Part shown: piece by piece, positions 33,544 to 42,273 of the stretch | Layout: every line of letters starts with the position of its first letter | How positions within the stretch are numbered: position 1 is the stretch's first letter | Virus record (IMG/VR): IMGVR_UViG_3300042484_002853 | Span: 1-64,000 of that record | Origin: a virus | DNA length: 64,000 nucleotides | Strand: one strand, 5' to 3' | The notes under the pieces: generated by a model | The model's database searches: none | Seen by the model: only the letters and a program-made list of their open reading frames with translations | What the model was told of the DNA's origin: nothing | Position numbers and translations under genes: made by a program

Positions 33544-33665
33544 AACTTAAAAGAGAGAAATTTTATACTAAATTCGATATTATATATAGTGATGGAAGAA
33601 GTTTTATTCAAACTATTACAGATTATAAAATGTTTTATAATCAACTTATATCGTTATCAAGATGA
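33540..33665 (+). CDS. array G unit 6 micro-ORF
   Basis: 41 aa, MKLKREKFYTKF start, ends NQLISLSR. Confidence 0.75.
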   Translation: MKLKREKFYTKFDIIYSDGRSFIQTITDYKMFYNQLISLSR

Positions 33666-33802
33666 AACTTAATATAACTAATCATAAGTGGAAATTTGTT
33701 GGCGAGAAAAAAGATGTTTTCCAAAATTTAACTGAAAATTGGTGTCTTAGTGAACTTATAGATAATACTAAGCATAACAAATTAATAACATTTCCAAGAT
33801 GA
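33662..33802 (+). CDS. array G unit 7 micro-ORF
   Basis: 46 aa, MKLNITNHKWKFVG start, ENWCLSEL in the middle, ends NKLITFPR. Confidence 0.75.
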   Translation: MKLNITNHKWKFVGEKKDVFQNLTENWCLSELIDNTKHNKLITFPR

Positions 33803-33936
33803 AACTTAAAAACACAAAATTTACATTAAGGTTTTTGAATATATCAGGTATAAATGATAGTAGTAGTTTAGAAATATTATTACTTAATAGAAATGAATCT
33901 TTCAGATTAAACCGATTAATTATTTATTGGAGATGA
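33799..33936 (+). CDS. array G unit 8 micro-ORF
   Basis: 45 aa, MKLKNTKFTLRF start, ends NRLIIYWR. Confidence 0.75.
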   Translation: MKLKNTKFTLRFLNISGINDSSSLEILLLNRNESFRLNRLIIYWR

Positions 33937-34070
33937 AACTTATAAGAATACCTAATAACTGGAAGTTTGTTGGAAATCAACTATTAGATAATAATCACGA
34001 TGAGTGGTATATTGAAGATTTTACAGGTTCAAAAGAATACTACAATAAAATTTTAACATTTAAAAGATGA
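33933..34070 (+). CDS. array G unit 9 micro-ORF
   Basis: 45 aa, MKLIRIPNNWKFVG start, DEWYIEDF in the middle, ends NKILTFKR. Paralogue of unit 7. Confidence 0.75.
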   Translation: MKLIRIPNNWKFVGNQLLDNNHDEWYIEDFTGSKEYYNKILTFKR

Positions 34071-34183
34071 AACTTAACATAATAAAACACTACCAATATC
34101 ATAAATTTAATAATTTTTGGTACCAATGGATATTAACCAACAAAAGATTTCTATCTGATTCGATAACTATTTTTACGAAATAA
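34067..34183 (+). CDS. array G unit 10 micro-ORF
   Basis: 38 aa, MKLNIIKHYQYHKFNNFW start, ends DSITIFTK then TAA. Last unit of array G. Confidence 0.75.
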   Translation: MKLNIIKHYQYHKFNNFWYQWILTNKRFLSDSITIFTK

Positions 34184-34221
34184 AAACCTCTCTTAATTAA
34201 TTTTAGGAGAGGTTTTTTGTT
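34184..34221 (+). terminator. terminator after array G
   Basis: AAAACCTCTCTTAATTAA ... TTAGGAGAGGTTTTTT hairpin starting at the stop codon of the last unit. Confidence 0.8.
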
Positions 34222-34275
34222 TTTATTCTAACAACAAAAAGGTTTCAACAAAACAAACATTTTTATAAAACTGAA

Positions 34276-34291
34276 ACTATTTATTAAAAAA
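34276..34291 (+). promoter_or_regulatory. late-type promoter element
   Basis: ACTATTTATTAAAAAA, ATG of the 68-aa gene 4 nt later. Confidence 0.6.
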
Positions 34292-34295
34292 TGTT

Positions 34296-34502
34296 ATGGC
34301 AGAGATTACCAAGACTGATTTAAACAACCTAAAAAAAGAAATTTTGTCTCAAATAAAAGACATGGTTGAAAAGGAAGTTAAATCACAAAATAAAAACATA
34401 GATAATGAAAAAGCAATGAAAGAAATAGCTGCCAAAGCATTGGTTAATTTCACAAAAGCTTTATACAATAAATCTAGTTTTTGGGTTAATGATGTTAAAT
34501 AA
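34296..34502 (+). CDS. small helical late protein
   Basis: 68 aa, charged and mostly helical (NNLKKEILSQIKDMVEKEVK), coiled-coil-like in residues 7-35. It precedes the 656-aa late gene by 43 nt. Not recognised; a small capsid or tail accessory protein is possible. Confidence 0.6.
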   Translation: MAEITKTDLNNLKKEILSQIKDMVEKEVKSQNKNIDNEKAMKEIAAKALVNFTKALYNKSSFWVNDVK

Positions 34503-34545
34503 CTAAAACAAAAAAAACAACTTTTAAAATAACAACAAAAATAAA

Positions 34546-36516
34546 ATGACAATCAACGAACTACAAGAATTTTATGATACCTTATCAGAAGCTGATGATA
34601 ATAAAGGTAAGTATGGTCGAAATAGGTTGTTTAACTCAAAAGCGATGCTTCAAATCGTTACTGATGTTAACTTCTTAAAGAACATATATGAAAAAATTAA
34701 AACTAGAGGTAAGGATGTCTTCGGTTACCACTTTAACGAGATAATTCTTTCTATGTTATTTCTTAAATATGTAAGAAGTAATAAAGTTTTATTTGAAAGG
34801 TATCTTAAACTTAGAAAATATTATTTACACAAAAACAAAAAGAATCTGGAAGATAAAAAACTTGAAAAAGCTAAAGAAAGATTAGCTATCGACCAATCTA
34901 AAGAAGTTGCTCAAACAGTTAAAGCTGAAACACCAGAAAAACAAGCTGTAAACGAAACAGATACATCTGCGGTTGATAACTTTCCTTCTGGACCAGCTTC
35001 GTTTGCTAAAGATGTTAAAAACTGGAGAAAATTTGCTTCACCTATTATTAAAGCAGTTGGTGCAACAGTTGTTAATACACCACTAATTAATAATAAAACT
35101 AAATTCTTAACTCAATTAAGTGAAGACATTATTCCTGGTGAAACTGAACAAGGTATTCCGAATAATATTTTAATAATTCAAAGCAATGATGCACCTGATG
35201 CAATAACATTTGATGATATTAAAATAGAATTAATTAACGGTATTCAACCAGAAATCGCTTTACATGAATTAATGAAAGGCGGAACACTAAATGTGTTGTT
35301 TAGTTTATTTAATAAAACAAGTGAAACATATATATTAATAGTTGATGCTGATGACTACATTAATTTTGTTTGTACTAAAGTTAATTCATTACAAGATGAA
35401 TTAGACATGGAAACAATTTTAAGAACAATCAAACAGAATTACGATATTTTTGAACAAACACTAAAATTATATGTGATTTCTGAAATTGATGATAGTTTAG
35501 AAGCTTCAGATGAAAACGATGATTTAATTGATTATACAAATAAATTACAACCAAAAACTATTAATACTTCTGTAGATAACACACAACCTTTAGAAACAAA
35601 TAACCAAACTATAATAACAGGTAATACTGAAACACAACCTAATATAACTAATAACCAAACTAACCCAACCGGAGATACACAAACAACTAACAATATGATT
35701 AACGAAGTAGCTGTTCCAATAGTAACACAACAAATAAACAAAATCAATAAAGAGAATGAAAAAAGTCTTGCTAATGACATTAAATCTCTTAACAGTCAAA
35801 TAGCTAACTACTTTAAAGACAAACAAGAAGAACCAACTCCTTTTGAATATGATTACGATGGTGACAACGCTAAAGATAATCCAAAAGAATTAGTTCAGTT
35901 TGTACCATCTAAAGAACAAAATGATTTAACAACCAATGATAGTGGTAGAGGTCTTGAAGACTTAGATTATAGTTACGAACCTTCACCAGCTTATTGGGAT
36001 AGACTTAAACAAGGTATTGGTGAAGAAAAATTCAGCAAACTTAAAGACAAAGCTAAAGCTAGAGAAATGGAAAGAAAATCAATGAGAGATGTTGAAACTC
36101 AAATCAATGATTTTAGTAAAACACCAACAATCAAAGATAAACTTACTGGTTTAAATGAATCAATAACTTCTTCTTATTATGATATTAATAATAGACATAA
36201 TTTTGTGACTATTAAAACTAATTCATTAACAGAAGCAACTAAAGAAGATACAGAAAAACCAGGTGTTTATAAATTAAATTATAAAGGTCTAGGTTCTTTA
36301 TTAGAATCTAAAACTAATAGTATCAAAGCTGATTTAAATGAAACATTAAACAACTTCGATTTCTTCTATAATAAAAAAGAAGATAAAGTTGTATATGTTA
36401 TCAAAGAATCAACTCAATTAGTTGATAAAGATACAATTAAAAAAATGAAAAAGTTAGTTAATTATGACCCATCAAAATATGTGTCTAATAAACTAAATAA
36501 CAGACCTAAATTCTAA
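34546..36516 (+). CDS. large late hypothetical protein
   Basis: 656 aa, not recognised. Residues 1-120 are helical and basic (RKYYLHKNKKNLEDKKLEKA), about 130-320 form a folded region (KFASPIIKAVGATVVNTPLI), about 330-400 are Asn/Thr/Gln-rich low complexity (NQTIITGNTETQPNITNN), and the C-terminal part has KPGVYKLNYKGLGSL. The layout (helical start, disordered middle) resembles head-core or tail-length-associated proteins. In a late operon with the 68-aa gene, closed by a hairpin terminator. Confidence 0.6.
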   Translation: MTINELQEFYDTLSEADDNKGKYGRNRLFNSKAMLQIVTDVNFLKNIYEKIKTRGKDVFGYHFNEIILSMLFLKYVRSNKVLFERYLKLRKYYLHKNKKNLEDKKLEKAKERLAIDQSKEVAQTVKAETPEKQAVNETDTSAVDNFPSGPASFAKDVKNWRKFASPIIKAVGATVVNTPLINNKTKFLTQLSEDIIPGETEQGIPNNILIIQSNDAPDAITFDDIKIELINGIQPEIALHELMKGGTLNVLFSLFNKTSETYILIVDADDYINFVCTKVNSLQDELDMETILRTIKQNYDIFEQTLKLYVISEIDDSLEASDENDDLIDYTNKLQPKTINTSVDNTQPLETNNQTIITGNTETQPNITNNQTNPTGDTQTTNNMINEVAVPIVTQQINKINKENEKSLANDIKSLNSQIANYFKDKQEEPTPFEYDYDGDNAKDNPKELVQFVPSKEQNDLTTNDSGRGLEDLDYSYEPSPAYWDRLKQGIGEEKFSKLKDKAKAREMERKSMRDVETQINDFSKTPTIKDKLTGLNESITSSYYDINNRHNFVTIKTNSLTEATKEDTEKPGVYKLNYKGLGSLLESKTNSIKADLNETLNNFDFFYNKKEDKVVYVIKESTQLVDKDTIKKMKKLVNYDPSKYVSNKLNNRPKF

Positions 36517-36528
36517 CATATTAAAAAA

Positions 36529-36563
36529 CCAACCTTTATTAAAATATTAACAATAAAGGTTGG
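36529..36563 (+). terminator. terminator after the 656-aa gene
   Basis: CCAACCTTTATT (36529-36540) pairs with AATAAAGGTTGG (36552-36563), followed by ATTTTAT. Confidence 0.7.
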
Positions 36564-36632
36564 ATTTTATAAAAAAATTACCTACCTTATACGAGTTATA
36601 AGACAAATAACATATTTTTAAATAAATGTTTT

Positions 36633-37094
36633 ATGGAACCAAAAACTATTCATATAAAACCAGAATTGGCTAAACTACTATCACAAGATGAGTTAATAAT
36701 AGCTTACAAGAATAGTGAAATTCAACGTGAATTTGTTGACATCATTAGAGAATTCACTAACAACCTAATGTTTAACCTTCACTCAACATTTCTTGGTGAT
36801 GAACTAACAAAAAATGAAGAAGATGTTAAAAATCATTTTTTATGGTGTTTCAATAAAACAGTAAGTAACTATAAGTTTATTAATTTTAACATGAAAAAAC
36901 GTTACGATTATTTTAATTATATGTACAACCATGCTTTAGGTCAAATTTATAATAATAAAGATTATGATGACTTAGTTTATGTTCTTGATGTTATGTACTT
37001 TAGCGACCTACTTAATTACAATAAACCAAAAACAAGTAACGATGTTTTATTAATGTCTGAATTATATTTTAAATCAATTGATTTTTTTAGTTGA
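36633..37094 (+). CDS. hypothetical protein in structural block
   Basis: 153 aa, mostly helical, rich in Asn, Tyr and Phe (KKRYDYFNYMYNHALGQIYN). No family recognised. It has hairpin terminators on both sides, so it is its own transcription unit, located between a late gene and the tail tube gene. A weak late-like element (TTTTTAAATAAAT) precedes it. Confidence 0.55.
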   Translation: MEPKTIHIKPELAKLLSQDELIIAYKNSEIQREFVDIIREFTNNLMFNLHSTFLGDELTKNEEDVKNHFLWCFNKTVSNYKFINFNMKKRYDYFNYMYNHALGQIYNNKDYDDLVYVLDVMYFSDLLNYNKPKTSNDVLLMSELYFKSIDFFS

Positions 37095-37136
37095 ATGATA
37101 TATTTTAATGTTTGTATTAATTTTGTTTTCTTTTTC

Positions 37137-37168
37137 AAAAACCTTGTTCTAATAAAACAAGGTTTTTT
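37137..37168 (+). terminator. terminator before the tail tube gene
   Basis: AAAACCTTGTT / AACAAGGTTTTTT hairpin with T-run. Confidence 0.75.
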
Positions 37169-37194
37169 GTTTTTATAAAAAAAACTTAATGTTA

Positions 37195-37211
37195 CTCTAT
37201 TTAAATTAAAA
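37195..37211 (+). promoter_or_regulatory. late-type promoter element
   Basis: CTCTATTTAAATTAAAA, 13 nt before the tail tube ATG. Confidence 0.55.
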
Positions 37212-37224
37212 CAAAATTTAATTT

Positions 37225-37713
37225 ATGGCAACATTAATGCGAAATTTAATAGGTTCTGAACCCAAATTAAAAAACCGATTTATATTTGAGTTCTTAAACC
37301 CTGGATTTGACATACCTAGTTGGTTAGTTCAAACAACATCAATGCCTAGCATCGAAGTAAATGACGTTGAAATTCCTTACTTTAACGCAAGTCAGTATAT
37401 TTCAGGACGTTACAAATGGAACAAAATGGAAGTTACTTTTATTTCACCAATTGGACCATCCACAACACAAAAATTGATGGAAGCTCTTAGGTTGGGTGTA
37501 GAATCCTACACTGCGAGAATGGGATATTCGATTTCATATAAGTTTAATTGTACCATAAGTGTCTGTGACCCAACTGGTTCCATAGTTGAAAAATGGGGGT
37601 GTTATAATTGTCAGATTAATAAAGTTGAGAATGACAAGATGGATTACAAAGATGATGGATTCATTAGTATTACTGTAGGTTTCCAACCTGATTATTGTGA
37701 ACAATTATTCTAA
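37225..37713 (+). CDS. gp19-like tail tube protein
   Basis: 162 aa, the length of T4 gp19. NRFIFEFLNPGFDIPSWLVQ, then SMPSIEVNDVEIPYFNASQYISG in parts, WNKMEVTFISPIGPS, and a C-terminal beta region (FISITVGFQPDYCEQLF) match tail tube proteins of contractile phages. It polymerises into the tail tube. Single-gene unit with a late-type promoter and its own terminator. Confidence 0.85.
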   Translation: MATLMRNLIGSEPKLKNRFIFEFLNPGFDIPSWLVQTTSMPSIEVNDVEIPYFNASQYISGRYKWNKMEVTFISPIGPSTTQKLMEALRLGVESYTARMGYSISYKFNCTISVCDPTGSIVEKWGCYNCQINKVENDKMDYKDDGFISITVGFQPDYCEQLF

Positions 37714-37716
37714 AAT

Positions 37717-37750
37717 TAATACTCTTCATTTTTGGAGAGTATTTTTTTTT
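37717..37750 (+). terminator. terminator after the tail tube gene
   Basis: AATACTCT ... AGAGTATT hairpin followed by a run of T. Confidence 0.75.
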
Positions 37751-37759
37751 TATTAAATG

Positions 37760-37791
37760 TTTGTATATTAAAAATAAAATGTTTAGGTTTG
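37760..37791 (+). promoter_or_regulatory. Bacteroidota-type promoter for the homing endonuclease
   Basis: TTTG at 37760-37763, 20-nt gap, TAGGTTTG at 37784-37791, 24 nt before the ATG. An early-type promoter inside a late block, and not a late-type one. Confidence 0.7.
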
Positions 37792-37814
37792 CATAAATTT
37801 AAACACATAAACAA

Positions 37815-40469
37815 ATGGAGTTGACAAAAGAACAATTAAGTAAAGCAAATGATTATTTATTAAATGGTAAACTGCTAGTAGAAATTAGTAGAGAGTTTAA
37901 TATTGCTATTGATACCTTTAAATTGCAATTTCTTACAGCAGGTTATAAATTACCTAATTATAGAAGACCTAGTTATTTAACTGATGATGTTATAGAATTA
38001 GTTAAAATCGACATTAAAAATGGTCTCTCAATGAGAACTATAAGTGAAAAACGCGGGTTAGGTAACAATAAGTCACTTAAATTAGATTTATTACAACTAG
38101 GTGTTGACTTAACAGAGAAAGGTGAAAAATATTTACAACAAAGTGTTTTAGATAAATTCTTAAAACTTCATAATGAAGGTGGTAATATATCTACCATGAA
38201 AACAACGTTAAAGTTGGGTCATGATGTTGTTCATAGAATATATCAACATTTAAATATAAAACCAAATAAAGATGTTTCTATATACGATGATGAAAATATA
38301 ATTAAGTTAAAAGAACTTCATTCGCAAGGTTTACATAACAGTGGTATCGGTAAAGAAATGGGTTTTGACCACAAGGTTGTAGGTAAAGCTTTACAAAAAT
38401 TAGGATTAACGCCAAACACTTTTGATAGTACAAGAAAATTAACTCAAGAGGAAAAAGAGATTATTATTCAAAAACATCATGTTGAAAAAATTCCATATAC
38501 GCAAATAGCTATTGATTTAAAATTCAAAGATTCAGTTTTCAAACGTGAATGTGAAAAACATGGTATAAAACTACACAATAGGTGTGTTGTTGATTTAACT
38601 AAAGAAGAACTAAATGAAATAGTTAGATTAAATATTGAAGAAGAACATGGCTTAGGAATGTTATGTGAAAAATTCGGTTATACTTACAGTTTCTTAACTA
38701 ACCAGTTAGAGAAAAATAACATAGAATTAAAACGATACATGCATGGTCAACGTTTAATATTTTCACAAGAAGATTTAGATAAAATGGTTGAATTTAATCA
38801 ACAGGGTCTCAGCAAAGATTATATAGCTGAATATTTTAATACATCTGTTGAAACATTAACCAAAATAATCAAACGATATACTTTAGATTTTCTTGATAAT
38901 AGATTCTCTAACGTAACTGATGAATTATTTGAATCAATTAAACAAAGAAATGATAATGGTGAGGGTATTAACAAAATAGCTGATGACCTAAAATTATCCT
39001 ACAAAACTATAGCGAGTGAATTTAAAAAACGTGGTTTAACACACATTAAATACACACCATTCTTTAATAAAGAAATAGGTGTTAATGACGGGTTTTTACA
39101 TTATTCATCTGAATTAATGAATAATTTAATTGAAGAATATAATAATGGTTCATCAGTTAGAGAATTGTGTGATAAATATTCACTGAATAAGAAAACGTTA
39201 AGACGTAATTTAGTATTTAATGGTGTTGAAATTAGAGATTTTAAAGTTACATTTACAGATGAAGAAATAACTGATATACTTAATTCATATAATAGTGGTG
39301 TTTCTAGTAATACACTAGCTAAAAAATATGAATGTCACAAAGGCATTATAACTGATATTTTAAAAGAACACAACATAACAGTTTATGATAAACGTATTTA
39401 CCAATTCACAGAAGAACAAATAAAATCAATGATTACTAAATACGTTGATTTTGAATATGATGCTGTTACTATTGGTAAAACATTAAATGTACCTGGACAT
39501 ATTGTTATTAAACACTTAAAACTTAACGGAGTTGAAACTCGTCCATCAAACAGTTCTATTCCAGAAAGAATAATCAACCGATTTGTTAAAGGTTTCATTG
39601 ATAAAGATGTATTAAGTAACCCAAGAGATTTTATTCCTTCTGGCGAGGTTGATGTATTGTCACATAAATACAAAATCGGCATTGAGTACAATGGTTTGCT
39701 GTGGCATTCGGATAAATATTATAAAGGTCAAAATGTAAATTATCATTTAGATAAGACCAATGAAGTTGAAGCTAATGGTTATAGATTAATCCATATTTTT
39801 GAGGATGAATATTTAAACAAAGAATATTTAATTTTCAACAAGATACTGGAGTTATTCAATGTAGATAAATATGTTGGTTCTGATTTTAATTACTTCAAGA
39901 TGCTTGATTTTAAAACATCTGAGGAGTTTTTATTAAGTGTTGATAGTTTGTATCAACTAAAAGACAAAGTTGTTGTGAGTGATGCTAAAATAGAAAATAC
40001 AACAAACATAGAAGATGTTTTAGTTAACAAATTAAGTTTACAAATAACACAGGACTACGATAAGTTGTTTTACATTAAACAAGGTAATAAGAAACTTGGT
40101 GCTATTACCGTTAAGGGTAGTAAACTTAAAGAAGTTTTGGTTAATCCTGTTTATAAAATAGTTAACTTAGAAACTTTGATTATTAATTTCATTAAAGAAA
40201 ACAACATAAAATGTGTTACTTTGGATAAAAGATGGTTTAGTGAAACTAATAATTTATTTAAAAAGATAAGTGTCTCAGTTAATCATAGTGAACCAAAAAG
40301 GTTTTATATGAAAGGTTATAAAAGGTTTAATGATATTAATGTAGAACATTACAAAACACATTATTTACATAAACGTAAATATAAAGACGGGATGACTGAT
40401 GAAGAATTCTTATCTAAATGTAATGTATTTTCAATTTATGATTGTGGGTATTTTACTTATCACTTTTAA
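37815..40469 (+). CDS. free-standing EDxHD-type homing endonuclease with helix-turn-helix repeats
   Basis: 884 aa. Residues 1-590 contain about ten helix-turn-helix-like repeats of about 50 residues (for example GLSMRTISEKRGLGNNKSL, GSSVRELCDKYSLNKKTLRR), suited to reading a long DNA site. Residues about 608-690 carry the nuclease core: E611 and D613 in SGEVDVLS, then KIGIEYNGLLWHSD, then YHLDKTNEVEANGYRLIHIFEDE. That is the Vsr-like EDxHD family found in phage homing endonucleases. It lies between two late genes with its own early-type promoter and a terminator, as expected of an inserted selfish gene. Confidence 0.82.
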   Translation: MELTKEQLSKANDYLLNGKLLVEISREFNIAIDTFKLQFLTAGYKLPNYRRPSYLTDDVIELVKIDIKNGLSMRTISEKRGLGNNKSLKLDLLQLGVDLTEKGEKYLQQSVLDKFLKLHNEGGNISTMKTTLKLGHDVVHRIYQHLNIKPNKDVSIYDDENIIKLKELHSQGLHNSGIGKEMGFDHKVVGKALQKLGLTPNTFDSTRKLTQEEKEIIIQKHHVEKIPYTQIAIDLKFKDSVFKRECEKHGIKLHNRCVVDLTKEELNEIVRLNIEEEHGLGMLCEKFGYTYSFLTNQLEKNNIELKRYMHGQRLIFSQEDLDKMVEFNQQGLSKDYIAEYFNTSVETLTKIIKRYTLDFLDNRFSNVTDELFESIKQRNDNGEGINKIADDLKLSYKTIASEFKKRGLTHIKYTPFFNKEIGVNDGFLHYSSELMNNLIEEYNNGSSVRELCDKYSLNKKTLRRNLVFNGVEIRDFKVTFTDEEITDILNSYNSGVSSNTLAKKYECHKGIITDILKEHNITVYDKRIYQFTEEQIKSMITKYVDFEYDAVTIGKTLNVPGHIVIKHLKLNGVETRPSNSSIPERIINRFVKGFIDKDVLSNPRDFIPSGEVDVLSHKYKIGIEYNGLLWHSDKYYKGQNVNYHLDKTNEVEANGYRLIHIFEDEYLNKEYLIFNKILELFNVDKYVGSDFNYFKMLDFKTSEEFLLSVDSLYQLKDKVVVSDAKIENTTNIEDVLVNKLSLQITQDYDKLFYIKQGNKKLGAITVKGSKLKEVLVNPVYKIVNLETLIINFIKENNIKCVTLDKRWFSETNNLFKKISVSVNHSEPKRFYMKGYKRFNDINVEHYKTHYLHKRKYKDGMTDEEFLSKCNVFSIYDCGYFTYHF

Positions 40470-40473
40470 ATGA

Positions 40474-40512
40474 AATAACCTCTAGTAATAGATAGACTAG
40501 AGGTTATTTTTT
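40474..40512. terminator. bidirectional terminator
   Basis: AATAACCTCTAGT pairs with ACTAGAGGTTATT, T-run on the plus side; it also serves the reverse gene ending at 40511. Confidence 0.75.
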
Positions 40513-40711
40513 ACTTTTTAAAAACACCAAGAACGGTACCACCTATTTCAATTGCGAATGGACTAAATATAGTTACCAAAGCAACAATAGTAAGTGTATC
40601 CGAATAAGAAATAATATTTCCGGTCCAGTGAGTTGCAAACCCTAATAAAACAGTACCTATCACGAATAAAACGAATTCGATGATGTATTTTTGTGTATTT
40701 GAAATTTTCAT
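40511..40711 (-). CDS. small two-span membrane protein, holin candidate
   Basis: 66 aa with two hydrophobic segments (about 9-29, IIEFVLFVIGTVLLGFATHW, and about 38-62, TLTIVALVTIFSPFAIEIGG) and charged termini. Length, two spans and a late-type promoter fit a class II holin, but many small phage membrane proteins look like this and no endolysin is adjacent. Confidence 0.55.
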   Translation of the reverse strand: MKISNTQKYIIEFVLFVIGTVLLGFATHWTGNIISYSDTLTIVALVTIFSPFAIEIGGTVLGVFKK

Positions 40712-40718
40712 AATAATA

Positions 40719-40734
40719 TTTTATTGTAAATAGT
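40719..40734 (-). promoter_or_regulatory. late-type promoter element
   Basis: Minus-strand ACTATTTACAATAAAA, same sequence as at 2951. It abuts the plus-strand promoter of array H. Confidence 0.65.
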
Positions 40735-40735
40735 T

Positions 40736-40766
40736 TTGTTTATTCAAATAAAAAATGTTAGTTTTG
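40736..40766 (+). promoter_or_regulatory. Bacteroidota-type promoter for array H
   Basis: TTG at 40736-40738, 20-nt gap, TAGTTTTG at 40759-40766, 20 nt before the first array H start. Confidence 0.7.
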
Positions 40767-40786
40767 TAAATATAAAATGAATGATT

Positions 40787-40933
40787 ATGAAACTTGGAAT
40801 AGATAATATAGGTAATAACAACACAAACCTTAGATTTACAAATAATAACATCAAAAGTGTTGAGATGAATATTAACTGGGTAATCACTAACAAATATGAG
40901 TTTCTTAATGAAGTAATTATTTACAGTAGATGA
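40787..40933 (+). CDS. array H unit 1 micro-ORF
   Basis: 48 aa from MKLGIDNIG (an ATG two codons earlier is in frame). INWVITNK in the middle, ends NEVIIYSR. Confidence 0.75.
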   Translation: MKLGIDNIGNNNTNLRFTNNNIKSVEMNINWVITNKYEFLNEVIIYSR

Positions 40934-41058
40934 GATTAACAATAAGAAACTATTCAAAATATAGGTTCCAAAACGAATGGCAATTTGAATTACTTACTCA
41001 AAATAAATTTGGTATTATTTCCGGGGATTTAAATCATATTAAAATTTACAAAAGATGA
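40930..41058 (+). CDS. array H unit 2 micro-ORF
   Basis: 42 aa, MRLTIRNYSKYRFQNEW start, ends NHIKIYKR. Confidence 0.75.
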   Translation: MRLTIRNYSKYRFQNEWQFELLTQNKFGIISGDLNHIKIYKR

Positions 41059-41183
41059 AACTTAAAGTAGTGAATTACAGTAAAATGTTTAATGAAACTT
41101 GGATATGTCATGTATTTCTAGGTATTCATAATTATACGATTGATAAAGATGATTTAAATGTTATAACAGTTTATAGAAGATGA
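41055..41183 (+). CDS. array H unit 3 micro-ORF
   Basis: 42 aa, MKLKVVNYSKMFNETW start, ends NVITVYRR. Confidence 0.75.
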   Translation: MKLKVVNYSKMFNETWICHVFLGIHNYTIDKDDLNVITVYRR

Positions 41184-41320
41184 AACTTAAAATATTGAAA
41201 TTTACTAATCATGTTTATAAAAATTTTGAACATAGTACTATATATAATTTATTAACTGAAAAAGTGAAATTTAATTTAGATAATGGTTTTTGTAACCATA
41301 TAGAAATTTACAAAAGATGA
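41180..41320 (+). CDS. array H unit 4 micro-ORF
   Basis: 46 aa, MKLKILKFTN start, ends NHIEIYKR. Confidence 0.75.
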   Translation: MKLKILKFTNHVYKNFEHSTIYNLLTEKVKFNLDNGFCNHIEIYKR

Positions 41321-41457
41321 AACTTAAAATATACGATTGCTCGCATGATGCTTACCTTACCTTTAAAAACACTTGGCATTGTGAATGTTTAATTAAACCA
41401 GGTAGTTTTGATATTAATAATGAAGATTTAAATTATATTGTAATAAATGTAAGATGA
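41317..41457 (+). CDS. array H unit 5 micro-ORF
   Basis: 46 aa, MKLKIYDCSH start, YLTFKNTWHCECL in the middle with three Cys overall, ends YIVINVR. Confidence 0.75.
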   Translation: MKLKIYDCSHDAYLTFKNTWHCECLIKPGSFDINNEDLNYIVINVR

Positions 41458-41603
41458 AATTAAACATAGACAAAAGAACATTGGGTCATTCTGTTTGGGA
41501 TACTACATTAAACAAATTATTATATTTTGTTTATCCGTTCAGTTCATTTGACTACAGGTCCAAAAACAATATTGTCGTTTATTATAAAAATAGCGAAAGA
41601 TGA
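41454..41603 (+). CDS. array H unit 6 micro-ORF
   Basis: 49 aa, MKLNIDKRTLGHSVW start, ends VVYYKNSER. Confidence 0.75.
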   Translation: MKLNIDKRTLGHSVWDTTLNKLLYFVYPFSSFDYRSKNNIVVYYKNSER

Positions 41604-41749
41604 AACTTAATATTGACAAAATGTTTAATCAACATCATCAAAATTTTAATTTAACATCATTAGGTTGGATGTTAATAAACGGAGCTAGAACTTGGTCGTT
41701 ATTTCAACGTGAAGAATACTGTAACATTATAACAGTTTACAAAAGATGA
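41600..41749 (+). CDS. array H unit 7 micro-ORF
   Basis: 49 aa, MKLNIDKMFN start, LGWMLINGARTW in the middle, ends NIITVYKR. Confidence 0.75.
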   Translation: MKLNIDKMFNQHHQNFNLTSLGWMLINGARTWSLFQREEYCNIITVYKR

Positions 41750-41886
41750 AACTTAAATTACATGATTATTCAGAACATTCTAAATATATATTTAATGATA
41801 GTTGGTTATATAAATATTTAGTACTAAATTCAAATCATAAAATAGATAATAAAATAACTAACTTAATTTATATTTGTGAAAGATGA
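41746..41886 (+). CDS. array H unit 8 micro-ORF
   Basis: 46 aa, MKLKLHDYSE start, YIFNDSWLYKYL in the middle, ends NLIYICER. Confidence 0.75.
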   Translation: MKLKLHDYSEHSKYIFNDSWLYKYLVLNSNHKIDNKITNLIYICER

Positions 41887-42026
41887 AAATATTAATAGAA
41901 AAACACGACATTTATGGTTATGAGAAATTTAATGTAATTTGGACAATAGGTTACCATAATGAAACAGGTGAATTCGCAATGATGTTTGACGATGATTTTA
42001 ATAGAATAAAAATATACAAAAGATGA
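41883..42026 (+). CDS. array H unit 9 micro-ORF
   Basis: 47 aa, MKILIEKHD start, YEKFNVIWTIGY in the middle, ends NRIKIYKR. Confidence 0.75.
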   Translation: MKILIEKHDIYGYEKFNVIWTIGYHNETGEFAMMFDDDFNRIKIYKR

Positions 42027-42148
42027 AACTTAAAATACACCCTGTTCTAACTAAGATTCAATATAGTTCAATCATACCTGTATTAACACGTAAAGGTTTT
42101 CAAGTTAAATTAATAAATTTAAACACATTAATAATTCTTTCAAAATGA
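42023..42148 (+). CDS. array H unit 10 micro-ORF
   Basis: 41 aa, MKLKIHPVLTKIQYSSII start, TRKGF in the middle, ends NTLIILSK. Paralogue of unit 15. Confidence 0.78.
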   Translation: MKLKIHPVLTKIQYSSIIPVLTRKGFQVKLINLNTLIILSK

Positions 42149-42273
42149 GATTAGAAATAACTTGTTTTGTAGGTGTGAAATTCATTAACTCAAGTTATTT
42201 TAATATAATAACAGTATCAAAAATTAAATATTTTAAAAGCATTCGCAATGAATTAATGTTATATGTAAGATGA
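42145..42273 (+). CDS. array H unit 11 micro-ORF
   Basis: 42 aa, MRLEITCFVGVKF start, ends NELMLYVR. Confidence 0.75.
   Translation: MRLEITCFVGVKFINSSYFNIITVSKIKYFKSIRNELMLYVR

Larger units (their letters stand above)
32310..34183 (+). other. micro-ORF array G (10 units plus amidase)
   Basis: Three units, then the amidase gene, then seven units, each linked by ATGA overlaps including both sides of the amidase (32751-32754, 33308-33311). Units at 33662 and 33933 are paralogues sharing WKFVG and a later W plus N-K-(L/I)-x-T-F-x-R ending. A hairpin terminator follows directly. Confidence 0.85.

Noticed and set aside
35532-35826. Reverse ORFs rich in Val/Leu inside the 656-aa gene
   Set aside because: They mirror an Asn/Thr-rich low-complexity segment, whose complement always looks hydrophobic.
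40721-40957. 78-aa reverse ORF over the array H promoter
   Set aside because: It would cover both divergent promoters and oppose two good micro-ORFs.
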